From CAWDVK01 sp963805715 (GTDB lineage: Bacteria > Actinomycetota > Actinomycetes > Streptosporangiales > Streptosporangiaceae), in assembly GCA_963805715.1 (NCBI GenBank), contig CAWDVK010000008.1, positions 186,001-250,000 on the forward strand: a stretch of 64,000 nt of DNA. Direction: 5' to 3'. A model generated the notes under the pieces. The model was not told where the DNA came from and searched no databases. It saw only the letters and a program-made list of their open reading frames with translations. Position 1 is the first letter of the stretch, and every line of letters starts with the position of its first letter. Position numbers and translations under genes: made by a program. This document shows, piece by piece, positions 34,082 through 42,737 of the stretch.

Positions 34082-34723
34082 GTGCCCGATACCAGCTCGG
34101 CTGATGCGGTCCGGCGCATCGCGATCAAGCTCGCCGCGCTGGCGCAGGACGGGCTTACCTTCGGCGCTGACGACTACGACCTGGACCGCTACCAGCAGAT
34201 CCGGCAGCTGGCCGCGGAGCTGCTGGCTGTGCTGTCCGGGCGCCCTGCCGCAGAACTAGTGCTGGAGCTCAGCCGTGACTCCGGCTATGCCACGCCCAAG
34301 GCTGAGGTGCGCGGGGTCGTCTTCGATGAGCGGGAGCGCGTGCTGCTGATGCGCGAGCGGACGGACGGGCTGTGGTCTCTTCCCGGCGGCTGGGCCGACC
34401 CTGGCGACGCGCCGTCCGCCGCGGTCAGCCGGGAGGTGCGCGAGGAGACCGGGTACCACGTCACTGTCGGCAAGCTGATCGCCTGCTGGGACCGTGAGGT
34501 GCAGGGCAATCCGCCGCCCATGGCCGTGCACGTCTACAAGCTGTTCTTCCTCTGCCACCGCAGCGGCATCACGCAGCCGCCGGACGCGCTGGAAACGCTC
34601 GATGTCGGCTGGTTCAGCCTGGGCTCCCTGCCGCCGCTATCGGCCGGCCGGGTCAATGAGCGCCAGCTCCAGCGCGCGCTGGCCCACCATCGTGATCCCG
34701 CCCTGCCGACCGAGTTCGACTAA
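34082..34723 (+). CDS. NUDIX hydrolase with N-terminal extension
   Basis: 213 residues from GTG 34082 with GGAGG 5 nt upstream. Residues 1-70 form a helical N-terminal region of the type found in actinobacterial ADP-ribose or nucleotide-sugar pyrophosphatases. The NUDIX box spans 102-125, GGWADPGDAPSAAVSREVREETGY: the REVREETG catalytic part is exact, while the usual first Glu (G-x5-E) is Asp in PGD. Later YKLFFLCHR and LDVGWFSLGSLPPLS match the C-terminal part of the family. It hydrolyses a nucleoside diphosphate linked to another group; substrate unknown. Divergent from pyrH. Confidence 0.85.
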   Translation: MPDTSSADAVRRIAIKLAALAQDGLTFGADDYDLDRYQQIRQLAAELLAVLSGRPAAELVLELSRDSGYATPKAEVRGVVFDERERVLLMRERTDGLWSLPGGWADPGDAPSAAVSREVREETGYHVTVGKLIACWDREVQGNPPPMAVHVYKLFFLCHRSGITQPPDALETLDVGWFSLGSLPPLSAGRVNERQLQRALAHHRDPALPTEFD

Positions 34724-34792
34724 GGCGGCTCAGCTGGCCGCGGCGGACGGCTGGATGCCGGAGAACGGCAGGCCCGGCTCCAGCCCGGCTTC

Positions 34793-35101
34793 TTACTCCC
34801 CGCTGGCGCGCTTCCTGTCCTGCTGAGTGCGCGCTTCGCTGGCGCGGACGCGGCTGCACTGCCCGCAGCGGCAGCCCCAGTTGCGGTAACCGGAGGCCGT
34901 GCCGTGCGGCACCTCGGCGAATTTCCGGTCCCGCAGCGACTCGACCCAGGCACGTCGCGCGGCGGTGGCCGCGGCGCGGCATGCCTCGCACCGGCAGCCG
35001 TAGTTGTTGTAGGCCGATGCCGTGCCGTGCACTCGGCCCGCGCCGCTAGCCACGGCGTGCCGCCGGCCGGGTGCGGACGGGTGAGCTCGTGGCGATGGCA
35101 C
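34793..35101 (-). CDS. Small protein with two HGT...CRCxxC repeats
   Basis: 102 residues. Two copies of a module, HGTASAYNNYGCRCEACRAA (26-45) and HGTASGYRNWGCRCGQCSRV (66-85), each ending in a CxCxxC cluster. Modules of this form are known from actinophage and actinobacterial small proteins; the clusters probably bind zinc and the basic spacers may touch nucleic acid. The C-terminus is Arg/Glu/Lys-rich. Start at 35101 is tentative. Not obviously in an operon. Confidence 0.65.
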   Translation of the reverse strand: MPSPRAHPSAPGRRHAVASGAGRVHGTASAYNNYGCRCEACRAAATAARRAWVESLRDRKFAEVPHGTASGYRNWGCRCGQCSRVRASEARTQQDRKRASGE

Positions 35102-35342
35102 GGGCGCGAGATCCCGGCTGTGAGTCCGCCATGTCGTTTACCTGCCACATCGTGTTACCGGATTGCCCGGGCCGGCCGTGGCAGGCGGCAGACGGGCATA
35201 TCACTGTTAGCTGGCCCTGCCTAACAGGACGCCGCATCTGGCTATCGGGTGCACGCTTGCCGGCAAACTTCGCCGGCCGGTCGCCCGGCGCACTGCCCCG
35301 GCGGGAGGCGGCGGGCAGCGCCCCCGCATCGCGCCCAGCTCT

Positions 35343-37565
35343 GTGACCGGGGCGGATACGGTTAACGACGTGAAAGCGTGGCTGGCGCGGGCGGCGATGG
35401 CCGGCTGCGGCATGCTCGCCGCGCTGCTCGCACCGGCCGCCGCGATGGCGGCCGGCGGCGCGGCCACGCAGGCTCACGGGGCCGGCCGGTCAGTCGTGCT
35501 GATCACGATTCCCGGCCTGCGCTGGACGGATATCACGCCAGCGGTCACCCCCGTGCTGTGGCGGCTGGCTGCGGACGGCTCGGCCGGATCGCTGGTCGCC
35601 AAGACCGCGCTGACCGGCTCCTGCCCGGCGGACAGCTACCTGACCCTGAACTCCGGTGCGAGCGCGCAGTACCGGCTGCCTTCCGGCAGGTGCGCCCCGC
35701 TCCCGGCCGTTACCCCCACGGCCGCCGCGCCAGCCAGCAGTACGACCAGCCAGAACGAGGCCTGGCCCGCGCATCTGGCCGCGATGCCGCGACTCGTCAG
35801 GTACAACGAGCAATTCAGCACCAGACCGGACTGGGGCCTGCTGGCGACGGCTGCCGGGCCAGGGCAGTGCGCGACGGCGGTCGGACCAGGCGGCGCGCTG
35901 GCCCTCGCGAGTCAGGCCGGAAATGTCGCCAGCTACGTGCCCGGTGCGGGGACGGATGCCCGTTCTGCCATCCGGAACTGCCCGCTGACGGTCGCCGGGC
36001 TCGGCAGCCTGCCGCCTGCCTCGGCCCGGCAGGGGCCGGCCGCGCGGGCCCGCGCGCTCCGGTCGGCGGACCAGGCTGCCGAGCGCATCATCGCCGCGGC
36101 GCCCGCCGGGGCCATCGTCGTCGTGGCCGGGCTCGCCGACGGCCCGGTCCCGCACCTGCAGGCCATCATCGTGAGCGGGCCCGGGTACTCCCGCGGCCTG
36201 CTGACGGCGGCCTCAACCCGCCGCCCTGGCCTGGTGACGATCACCGACCTGACCGTGAGCGTGCTGCGCTGGCGCGCGCAGCCCAGGCCGGCCGCCGCCG
36301 TGGGATCGCCGATCATGCGCACCGGGCGCGGGCCGCTCGCCGCGGCCGTCCGCGCGCTGATCGGCCAGGACACCGTCGTGCAGGTCTACCGGACCACGGC
36401 CGGCTGGTTCTTCCTCGGCTACGCGGCGGCCGAGATGCTGATCGTGCTGGTGATCGCCCTGGCGTTGCGCGGCGGCGAGGTCGGCCGCCGGCGCCGGCGG
36501 CGGACCGCCTACCGGGTCGCGCTGGTGAGCGCTGCGGCCGTGTCGGCCGGCACCGTCCTGGCCGGCCTGGTCCCCTGGCCGGTACTGCCGCACCCGGCGC
36601 TGCTGCTCTACGGCCTCGGGCTCGGGTGGTCCGCGGTGATCGCGGCCCTGGCGCTCGCCGGGCCGTGGCGCCGCAGCCCGCTCGGCCCGCCGGGCTTCGT
36701 GTCGGCCGTCACGGTGCTCGTCATCGCCCTGGACGTGATCACCGGCTCTCATCTGCAGCGCGATGCGCCGTTCGGGCAGGCCGGGCTGGTGGGCGGCCGG
36801 TACTACGGGATCGGCAACTGCGCGCTCGTCAGCTACGCGGCCGGAGCGCTCATCTGGGCGGCCTGGGCCGCTCTTCCGGCGCTGCGGGCCGGCCGCCGCA
36901 GCCGCGCCGTTGCCACGGCCGGCGCCATCGGGCTGTTCGCGGTGGTGGCCTGCGGCTGGCCCGAGTTCGGCGCGAAGGTCGGCGGCACCATGGCCATGGT
37001 GCCCTGCTTCCTGCTGCTGCTAGCGGCCATCGGCGGTGCCCGGATCACGGCCGGCCGGGCGATGCTGATCGCGGTCAGCGGGATCGCGGTGATCGCAGCC
37101 GTCGCCGTGCTCAATTACCTGTTCCCCGCCGTCACCGGCAGCTCCGATATCGGCGCCTTCGTCGGGCAGGTGCTGCACGGCTCGGCGGGCAGCATCCTGC
37201 AGCGCAAGGCGAGCGCCAATGCCGGCTCGCTCACCGGGACCTGGTTCACGCCCCTGGTCCCGGCAGTGGTCGCCGTGACCGGGCTGATGCTGGCCCGGCC
37301 CGGCTGGTTCCGGCTGCGGACCCTGGCCCGTGCGCTGGCCGCGCAGCCGCTGCTCCGCCCGCTGCTCACCGCGGTCTGGCTGGCCGGGCTGCTCGGCTGG
37401 CTGGCTGATGACTCCGGTGTCAGCGTCCCGGCCGCCGGCCTGCCGTTTGCGCTGCCGCTGGCCATCGTGATCGTGACCGGAATCGCCGGGCTGGAGGGCG
37501 CCGACGGTATGTCCGGTATGGCAACTAAGGACCGGACTGCCGCACGGTCCCGGCCGGGCGGCTAA
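35343..37565 (+). CDS. Polytopic membrane protein with extracytoplasmic alkaline-phosphatase-like domain
   Basis: 740 residues from GTG 35343; a second GTG at 35370 directly before a signal-anchor (KAWLARAAMAGCGMLAALLAPAAAMA) is also possible. Residues 45-320 look like an alkaline-phosphatase/sulfatase-fold domain (SVVLITIPGLRWTDITPAVTPVLWRL, SCPADSYLTLNSGA), with many catalytic positions not evident. From about 350 onward there are about ten hydrophobic helices (FLGYAAAEMLIVLVIALAL through LPFALPLAIVIVTGIAGLEG). This architecture is common in actinobacteria and of unknown function, probably linked to envelope assembly. The downstream gene for an acyltransferase starts 73 bp later in the same direction, so a lipid or envelope role is plausible. 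Confidence 0.75.
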   Translation: MTGADTVNDVKAWLARAAMAGCGMLAALLAPAAAMAAGGAATQAHGAGRSVVLITIPGLRWTDITPAVTPVLWRLAADGSAGSLVAKTALTGSCPADSYLTLNSGASAQYRLPSGRCAPLPAVTPTAAAPASSTTSQNEAWPAHLAAMPRLVRYNEQFSTRPDWGLLATAAGPGQCATAVGPGGALALASQAGNVASYVPGAGTDARSAIRNCPLTVAGLGSLPPASARQGPAARARALRSADQAAERIIAAAPAGAIVVVAGLADGPVPHLQAIIVSGPGYSRGLLTAASTRRPGLVTITDLTVSVLRWRAQPRPAAAVGSPIMRTGRGPLAAAVRALIGQDTVVQVYRTTAGWFFLGYAAAEMLIVLVIALALRGGEVGRRRRRRTAYRVALVSAAAVSAGTVLAGLVPWPVLPHPALLLYGLGLGWSAVIAALALAGPWRRSPLGPPGFVSAVTVLVIALDVITGSHLQRDAPFGQAGLVGGRYYGIGNCALVSYAAGALIWAAWAALPALRAGRRSRAVATAGAIGLFAVVACGWPEFGAKVGGTMAMVPCFLLLLAAIGGARITAGRAMLIAVSGIAVIAAVAVLNYLFPAVTGSSDIGAFVGQVLHGSAGSILQRKASANAGSLTGTWFTPLVPAVVAVTGLMLARPGWFRLRTLARALAAQPLLRPLLTAVWLAGLLGWLADDSGVSVPAAGLPFALPLAIVIVTGIAGLEGADGMSGMATKDRTAARSRPGG

Positions 37566-37638
37566 TCTGTGACGTGCTGACCGGCGCTGACCTGGGGAAC
37601 GCCGCCCTGGACCGCCGGAAGTCCACCTGGGAGGGCCC

Positions 37639-38328
37639 GTGCAGTATCAGTTGTCGAGGGTGCTCGCGGGACCTTTCCTGCGGCTGCTAGCCCGGCCCGA
37701 GGTCACGGGCGCCGGCAACATCCCGCCGGCCGGCGCGGCCATCGTGGCCTCGAACCATCTCTCGGTCGTGGACTCCATCTTCCTGCCCTTCATGCTGGAC
37801 CGCCCGCTCAGCTTCGCGGCCAAGTCCGAGTACTTCACCGGGACGCGGCTGCGCGATCGCGCTGTCGGCGCCTACCTGCGGGCCACCAACCAGCTGGCGG
37901 TGGACCGGGCGGGGGCCAGGGCCGCCCAGGACATGCTGGAGGCGGCGCTGGCGCGGCTGAAGGCCGGAGACCTGTTCGGCATCTATCCCGAGGGCACCCG
38001 GTCGCCGGACGGGCGGCTGTACCGGGGCCGCACCGGGGTTGGCTGGCTGGCGCTGAACTCGGGCGCGCCCGTCGTCCCGGTCGCCATGATCGGGACGGAG
38101 CGCGTCCTGCCGCCCGGTCACCGGGTGCCGCGGCCCGGCCAGATCCAGATCAAGATCGGCAAGCCGCTGACCTTTGACGGCTACCGGGACCAGCCGCATG
38201 GCGCCCGGCAGCGGCGGGCGGTGACCGACGAGGTCATGCGGGCCATCCAGGCCCTGTCCGGGCAGGAATACATGCCGATCTACGCGTCGGTGCGCAAGGA
38301 GCAACTCGCGGCCAGCCCGCGCGGATAG
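37639..38328 (+). CDS. plsC: 1-acyl-sn-glycerol-3-phosphate acyltransferase (PlsC family)
   Basis: 229 residues from GTG 37639 with GGGAGGG 3-9 nt upstream. The acyltransferase blocks are complete: NHLSVVD (39-45, the HX4D catalytic pair H40/D45), FAAKSEYFTG, FGIYPEGTRS (113-122) and APVVPVAMIGTERVLP. The enzyme acylates lysophosphatidic acid to phosphatidic acid at the membrane. Length fits the family. It lies 73 bp after the polytopic membrane protein gene and may be co-transcribed with it. Confidence 0.9.
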   Translation: MQYQLSRVLAGPFLRLLARPEVTGAGNIPPAGAAIVASNHLSVVDSIFLPFMLDRPLSFAAKSEYFTGTRLRDRAVGAYLRATNQLAVDRAGARAAQDMLEAALARLKAGDLFGIYPEGTRSPDGRLYRGRTGVGWLALNSGAPVVPVAMIGTERVLPPGHRVPRPGQIQIKIGKPLTFDGYRDQPHGARQRRAVTDEVMRAIQALSGQEYMPIYASVRKEQLAASPRG

Positions 38329-38451
38329 CCGGGTGGGATAGGCGGTAGCCGGCTTTCCGGGACTGGCGGGCTGGCGCGGAGGGCCGGCCCGCGACGCCTG
38401 CCGGAGCCTGGCCGCAGGTCCGGGCACCGGATATGCCTGCGGGCGCTGGGA

Positions 38452-40587
38452 CTAGGCGGGCGGGGATAACTCGCCGGGGTAGGCGGGGAAGTTCTCCGTG
38501 GCGGCGGCGGCGTCCCAGCCGCGGCCGGTGTCGGCCGCGCCCTCAGCCTCGGCGGCGGGCCAGTATGCGGCAGCGTCCGGGGCGGGACGGGACGCAGCGG
38601 CGCCGTGATCGGTGCGGCCGGTGCGGCCGGTGGGCGGGCGGCCGGAGGCGGTGCGGCTGGCGTCGGCGCCCCGGCCGGGGGAGGCTGGCCCGCCGGCCGT
38701 GCCAGTGCGGCCAGCAGCGGCAGCGCGGCTCGGACCGGGAGTGCGGCTCGGACCGGCAGCGCGGCTCGGACCGGCAGCGCGGCTCGGACCGGGAGCGCGG
38801 CTCGGACCGGGGGTGCGGCCGGAGGTGGCGGCGATGCCAGGCGTCTGCGCGTCGTTCGCGCGCGCCGCCGCGCTACGCCAGCGGCTGGCCAGCCATGAGA
38901 GCCGCCGGGGGGGCCGCTGCGGGCCGGCGGCGTCCGCCCGGGTCGGTCCGTCCGTGCTGGCCGGGCTGGGCAATGCGGCTGAGCCGCCCCACGAGGAGCC
39001 CTGGCGCTGCGGCGTCCCGGCAGCGCGGCCAGCGCCCGCGGACGCCGGCAGCGCACTCCACGGCAGCTCGCCCGAAGGTTCAGGCGCAGGTCCCCAGGGC
39101 GGCGAGCCGGAGACTTCCGGCCGCCGCGGGGCAGTCCGCGAGGCGGTCACGGCCCCGGACGGCCGGCGTGGCAGCGCCGCGTCGGCGGCCGTATCAGTAG
39201 CAGCCGTATCAGCGGCGGCCGCGGTCGGCTGGGCCGCCGGCGCGGCGAAGAACTCCAGCATCCGGTCGTCATTGCCGCCCGTGGCGAACGCCGTGCGCGG
39301 GGCCGCTCCGCGCCCCTGCGGGCCAGCCGCGGCAGCGCGCCTCCGGAGCGCGCTCACGGCTGCGTAGATGGCAATCAGGAGCAGCAGCGCGACGAGAACT
39401 CCGGCCGAGAGGGACAGGTCGCGCAGCAGGCGCCGATTCAGGGCGGCCCGGGCTGACGGCGCCGGCGGCGGGGCAGGCTCCACCCGCGGCAGCGCGCCGC
39501 CCTGCCGGGCGGCTGACGGCAGCAGCGCGGCCGCGGCGCTGAGTGCCCGCGCGGCATTGACGACGCCGTAACCTGATCCGCTGCGGAGGCCGCCAGCCGT
39601 CCGGTCGACAGCGCTGCTGGTCATCGCCCTGGTGACCAGGGCAGCCGACAGGCTGGGGAAACGTGATCTGATCAGCGCGGCGATACCGGCCACCATCGCG
39701 CTCGCCGCGCTGGTACTGCTCATCGTCTGGTAGCCGCCGCTGGCGGTCGCCGCGACAACGTCGACCCCGGCCGCCGTGATCGCGACGTAGGGCTGCTGGC
39801 TGGAAAAGAAGGCCTTCGTGAAGTTGCTGTCGACCGCCCCGACTGCGATCACGCCCGGATAGGCCGCCGGGTAGTTCGCCGCATCGGTGCTGGCGCCGTC
39901 GTCGCCGGCTGGTGCCACGAGCACGACGTTGCGGCTCAGCGCGTAGGCGGCCGCGGCCCGCTCGGCGGCACTGCCGCCCGCTGCGGACGCTGCGCCTGCC
40001 TGGGTGCCAGTGGGCTCACCGGGATCGATCGGCAGGTCGATCACCGTGGCGCCGTGGGCGACCGCATACCGGATGCCGCTGGCGATGGCCCCGGGCAGGC
40101 CGGCGGCCACCGCAGGATCGCTGGCCGGCTGCGGATCGGCGGCCGGAAGGGCGACACGGACCGACAGGATCCTGGCCGCAGGCGCAACGCCGGCCATCCC
40201 CGAGGAGCCGGCTGCTCCATGACCGTGCCCGGCGATGAGGCTCGCGATGGCCGTTCCCTGCAACCCGAAGTACGGCCCGGCCGGCTGGCCCGAGTTCGTG
40301 TAGTCAGGTCCGCTGACCACCGCGCCGGCCAGGTCGGCCTGGGCGCCGTTGACGCCATCGCTCAGCACCGCCACCGTGACGCCCGAGCCCCGGCTGGCCT
40401 GCCAGGCCTCGGTGATGCCCAGCTTGGTCAGCCACCACTCGCCCTGCCGCACCTGGTCGGCCAGCGCAGGCGCGCAGCACAGCGCGATCGAGGCACACGC
40501 CAGCCCCATGGCCAGCAATGCCGTGACCGGGCGGGGAAACCTCAGCGGCACGCCGTCCTTGCCTTCCGTGCGGGGAGTCACCCGCAT
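38452..40587 (-). CDS. Subtilase (S8)-like membrane-anchored protein with altered catalytic residues
   Basis: 711 residues from ATG 40587; GTG 40551 with AAGGA upstream is an alternative. Signal peptide (VTALLAMGLACASIALCCAPALA), then an S8 domain like mycosins (WWLTKLGITEAWQASRGSGVTVAVLSDGV). D77 fits the catalytic Asp and S293 in SSTSAASAMVAG the Ser. At the His position the sequence is LQGTAIASLIAG, so Gln110 replaces His (families have HGT). At the oxyanion Asn the motif is PAGDDG, Asp229 for Asn. A C-terminal membrane helix (about 390-415, LSAGVLVALLLLIAIYAAVSAL) is followed by a 280-residue low-complexity cytoplasmic tail with GPSRAA tandem repeats. Probably a non-proteolytic relative. 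In the usual layout the protease domain faces outside. Confidence 0.8.
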   Translation of the reverse strand: MRVTPRTEGKDGVPLRFPRPVTALLAMGLACASIALCCAPALADQVRQGEWWLTKLGITEAWQASRGSGVTVAVLSDGVNGAQADLAGAVVSGPDYTNSGQPAGPYFGLQGTAIASLIAGHGHGAAGSSGMAGVAPAARILSVRVALPAADPQPASDPAVAAGLPGAIASGIRYAVAHGATVIDLPIDPGEPTGTQAGAASAAGGSAAERAAAAYALSRNVVLVAPAGDDGASTDAANYPAAYPGVIAVGAVDSNFTKAFFSSQQPYVAITAAGVDVVAATASGGYQTMSSTSAASAMVAGIAALIRSRFPSLSAALVTRAMTSSAVDRTAGGLRSGSGYGVVNAARALSAAAALLPSAARQGGALPRVEPAPPPAPSARAALNRRLLRDLSLSAGVLVALLLLIAIYAAVSALRRRAAAAGPQGRGAAPRTAFATGGNDDRMLEFFAAPAAQPTAAAADTAATDTAADAALPRRPSGAVTASRTAPRRPEVSGSPPWGPAPEPSGELPWSALPASAGAGRAAGTPQRQGSSWGGSAALPSPASTDGPTRADAAGPQRPPRRLSWLASRWRSAAARANDAQTPGIAATSGRTPGPSRAPGPSRAAGPSRAAGPSRTPGPSRAAAAGRTGTAGGPASPGRGADASRTASGRPPTGRTGRTDHGAAASRPAPDAAAYWPAAEAEGAADTGRGWDAAAATENFPAYPGELSPPA
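38725..38814 (-). repeat. Five tandem 18-bp repeats in the subtilase tail
   Basis: The unit GCGGCTCGGACCGGGAGT (with small variation) repeats five times in perfect phase. On the coding strand it gives the Gly-Pro-Ser-Arg-Ala-Ala/Thr-Pro hexapeptide repeats of the disordered tail. Confidence 0.9.
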
Positions 40588-40658
40588 TCTGCCACGTTAG
40601 AGCTGGTTATGTGCCATCTGGGTAATTCTCGCCGGCCATCGGGCCGCCTGCTCAGGAG

Positions 40659-40711
40659 CGGATCTCAGGCCCGGATCTCAGGCCCGGATCTCAGGGCTGG
40701 ATCTCAGGGCT
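40659..40711. repeat. 13-bp tandem repeat at a gene end
   Basis: CGGATCTCAGGCC or its GGGCT variant occurs four times in a row. It overlaps the stop codon of the adjacent minus-strand gene and extends into the intergenic space towards the subtilase gene. Confidence 0.75.
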
Positions 40712-41522
40712 GGGCCGCGGGCGCTAGCCGGACGTGGGCGCCGGGCGGCAGGCCCAGCTGCTGGGCCGCGTCGCCGGCATTGACGGCCAGCGAGATGAGC
40801 CCGGCGCTGTCGGTGAAGGCGACGATCTCGCCGGGTGCCACGGCGGCGAAGGTCTCCAGGTAGGGAACCGTGAGCTGGCGCCGGCCGCAGCGGACCACGA
40901 GCGCGGAGCCGATGCCGATGCCCAGCAGGCCCGCGTCAGCGGCAGGAATGGACAGCTGCACATTGCCGAACCGGTCGATCGACATCACCTCGCCCTCGGC
41001 CTCGCCGCCCTGCATCCGGCTGGTGGGCGCCGGGAGGGTGACCAGGTCCGCGAGGTCGATCTCCTCGCCCGCCGCCATCAGTTCCGTGCCCGTCGCCAGG
41101 TGCGCCGCCACCGGCACGAAGATGTCGCGCCCGTGGAAGGTGGCCGACACCGGGTGCAGCCATAGCTCGTCGTTGGTGAGCTGGACGGCCCGCTCGGCTC
41201 CGCCGAGGGCGCCGAATGCCCAGGACAGCAGCCCGTTGTCGGGTCCTATCAGCACGCTGCCGCCGGCCTGCACGGCGATGGCGCGGCGGGCCGTGCCGAC
41301 TCCGGGGTCTACCACGCCGACGTGCACCGCGGGCGGGAAATGCGCGATGGTCTGAGCGAGGACGGCGGCGCCGCGGCGGACATCACCGGGCTGGATCAGG
41401 TGAGTGATGTCAATGATCCTGGCGGCGGGCGCGATCCGGGCCGCGACGCCGTGGCAGGTTGCGACGAACCCGTCCTCCAGGCCGTAGTCCGTCAGGAAGG
41501 TCAGAAAGTCAAAGGAAGTCAC
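40704..41522 (-). CDS. SAM hydroxide adenosyltransferase (DUF62 family)
   Basis: 272 residues from GTG 41522; a longer ATG start at 41576 would overlap the DUF3263 gene. Family blocks: FLTFLTDYGLEDGFVATCHGV at the start, IDITHLIQPGDVRRGAAVLAQ, HVGVVDPGVGTARRAIAV, GPDNGLLSWAF, SATFHGRDIFVPVAAHLA, and SIDRFGNVQLSI followed by a small beta domain. Related enzymes include the fluorinase and chlorinase. The usual family members hydrolyse S-adenosylmethionine to adenosine and methionine with hydroxide as nucleophile. It sits close to the SAM riboswitch gene set, although no direct regulatory link is visible. Confidence 0.9.
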   Translation of the reverse strand: MTSFDFLTFLTDYGLEDGFVATCHGVAARIAPAARIIDITHLIQPGDVRRGAAVLAQTIAHFPPAVHVGVVDPGVGTARRAIAVQAGGSVLIGPDNGLLSWAFGALGGAERAVQLTNDELWLHPVSATFHGRDIFVPVAAHLATGTELMAAGEEIDLADLVTLPAPTSRMQGGEAEGEVMSIDRFGNVQLSIPAADAGLLGIGIGSALVVRCGRRQLTVPYLETFAAVAPGEIVAFTDSAGLISLAVNAGDAAQQLGLPPGAHVRLAPAAQP

Positions 41523-41628
41523 GAACCGTGAGCGTACGTTGCCGGGGAGGCTGAGCATAGATGACGTCGCTGCCATGGTCGCGCTGGTTGCCTACGATGA
41601 AGGTCTGACCCAATTGCCGGGAGGCCAG

Positions 41629-41871
41629 GTGGCTGCGCTGTCTGAGCGAGATAAGCGCATCCTGGCGTTCGAGCGAGGCTGGTGGCGGTTTCCCGGAGCG
41701 AAGGAGCGAGAGATCCTGGAGGTGTTCGGCATCCCGGTGACCAGGTATTACCAGCTGCTCAACGAGCTGATCGACCGGCCCGAGGCCGCCGAGTTCGACC
41801 CTGCCCTGGTGGCCAGGCTGCGCCGCCAGCGGGGCCGGCGGCAGCGGCTGCGCTCGGCGCGGCTGGACTGA
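41629..41871 (+). CDS. DUF3263 protein
   Basis: 80 residues from GTG 41629, chosen because GGGAGG precedes it by 4 nt; ATG 41575 or TTG 41539 would give longer forms. The sequence LSERDKRILAFERGWWRFPGAKEREI, FGIPVTRYYQLLNELIDRPEA matches DUF3263, a short helix-turn-helix-like actinobacterial family that may be regulatory. Its TGA overlaps the otsB ATG by one base, so it is translationally coupled to the trehalose gene. Confidence 0.85.
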   Translation: MAALSERDKRILAFERGWWRFPGAKEREILEVFGIPVTRYYQLLNELIDRPEAAEFDPALVARLRRQRGRRQRLRSARLD

Positions 41872-42737
41872 TGGCCGCGCCGGAGCCGCCGGGCGGGCCG
41901 GCCTCAGCCCTGCCCGTGCCGCGCTCCGAGGCCGGCCGGGCGGGCCTCGCTGCGCTGCTCGCCGCACCGCGGCGGTCGCTCGTCGGCCTGGACTTCGACG
42001 GCACCCTCGCGCCGATCGTGGCGGATCCCGCCAGGGCCAGGGCGCTCCCCGGCGCGATCGCGGTGCTGCGCGACCTCTCAGCTCTGGCCGGCACGGTGGC
42101 GATCATCACCGGCAGGCCCGCGCTCGAGGCCGTCGAGTTCGCCCGGCTGGAGTCCGTGCCCGGGGTGATCGTGCTGGGTCACTACGGCAGGCAGAGCTGG
42201 ACCGGTGGCAGGCTGACCGCGCCGCCGCCGCCGCCCGGCCTCGCCGAGGCCCGCACGGAGCTTCCCGCGCTGCTGGCGGCGGCAGGCGCCGCCGAGGGAA
42301 CGTGGATCGAGGACAAGGGCGACGCGCTGGCCGTGCATACCCGCCGCGCGGCCGACCCGCAGCAGGCCCTGGACCGGATCAGCGGCCCGCTGACCCAGCT
42401 GGCGGCCCGGACCGGGCTGGCGGCTGAGCCGGGCCGTTACGTCCTGGAGCTGCGGCCGCCGGGCTCAGACAAGGGCAAGGCGCTGAAGCGGCTGGCGGCC
42501 GAGCGAGGCCCGGCCGCGGCCATGTTCTGCGGTGATGACCTCGGCGACCGGCCTGCGTTCCAGGCCATCAGGGAGCTGCGCGACGAGGGCATTCCCGGCC
42601 TGACCGTCTGCAGCGGCTCGGCCGAGGTCCCGGCCCTGGCGCAGGAGGCTGACCTGCTGGTGGACGGCCCGGACGGCGTCGTCACGCTGCTGAACTCGCT
42701 GGCGGCCGGGATGAGCGCGGCGGCCGGCGTCAGCTGA
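41871..42737 (+). CDS. otsB: Trehalose-6-phosphate phosphatase
   Basis: 288 residues from ATG 41871 (TGATG overlap with the upstream gene). HAD-type motif I LVGLDFDGTLAP with D41 and D43, motif II-like VAIITGRP, the cap region, motif III Lys in GSDKGKALKRL and motif IV CGDDLGDRPAF. Length fits OtsB. It removes phosphate from trehalose 6-phosphate made by the convergent otsA. The two genes overlap tail to tail by 8 bp (42730-42737). Confidence 0.93.
   Translation: MAAPEPPGGPASALPVPRSEAGRAGLAALLAAPRRSLVGLDFDGTLAPIVADPARARALPGAIAVLRDLSALAGTVAIITGRPALEAVEFARLESVPGVIVLGHYGRQSWTGGRLTAPPPPPGLAEARTELPALLAAAGAAEGTWIEDKGDALAVHTRRAADPQQALDRISGPLTQLAARTGLAAEPGRYVLELRPPGSDKGKALKRLAAERGPAAAMFCGDDLGDRPAFQAIRELRDEGIPGLTVCSGSAEVPALAQEADLLVDGPDGVVTLLNSLAAGMSAAAGVS

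Noticed and set aside
35378..37408. 676-codon frame shifted relative to the polytopic membrane protein
   Set aside because: Arg/Gly/Pro-rich with no hydrophobic segments; the chosen frame has a signal sequence and about ten membrane helices.
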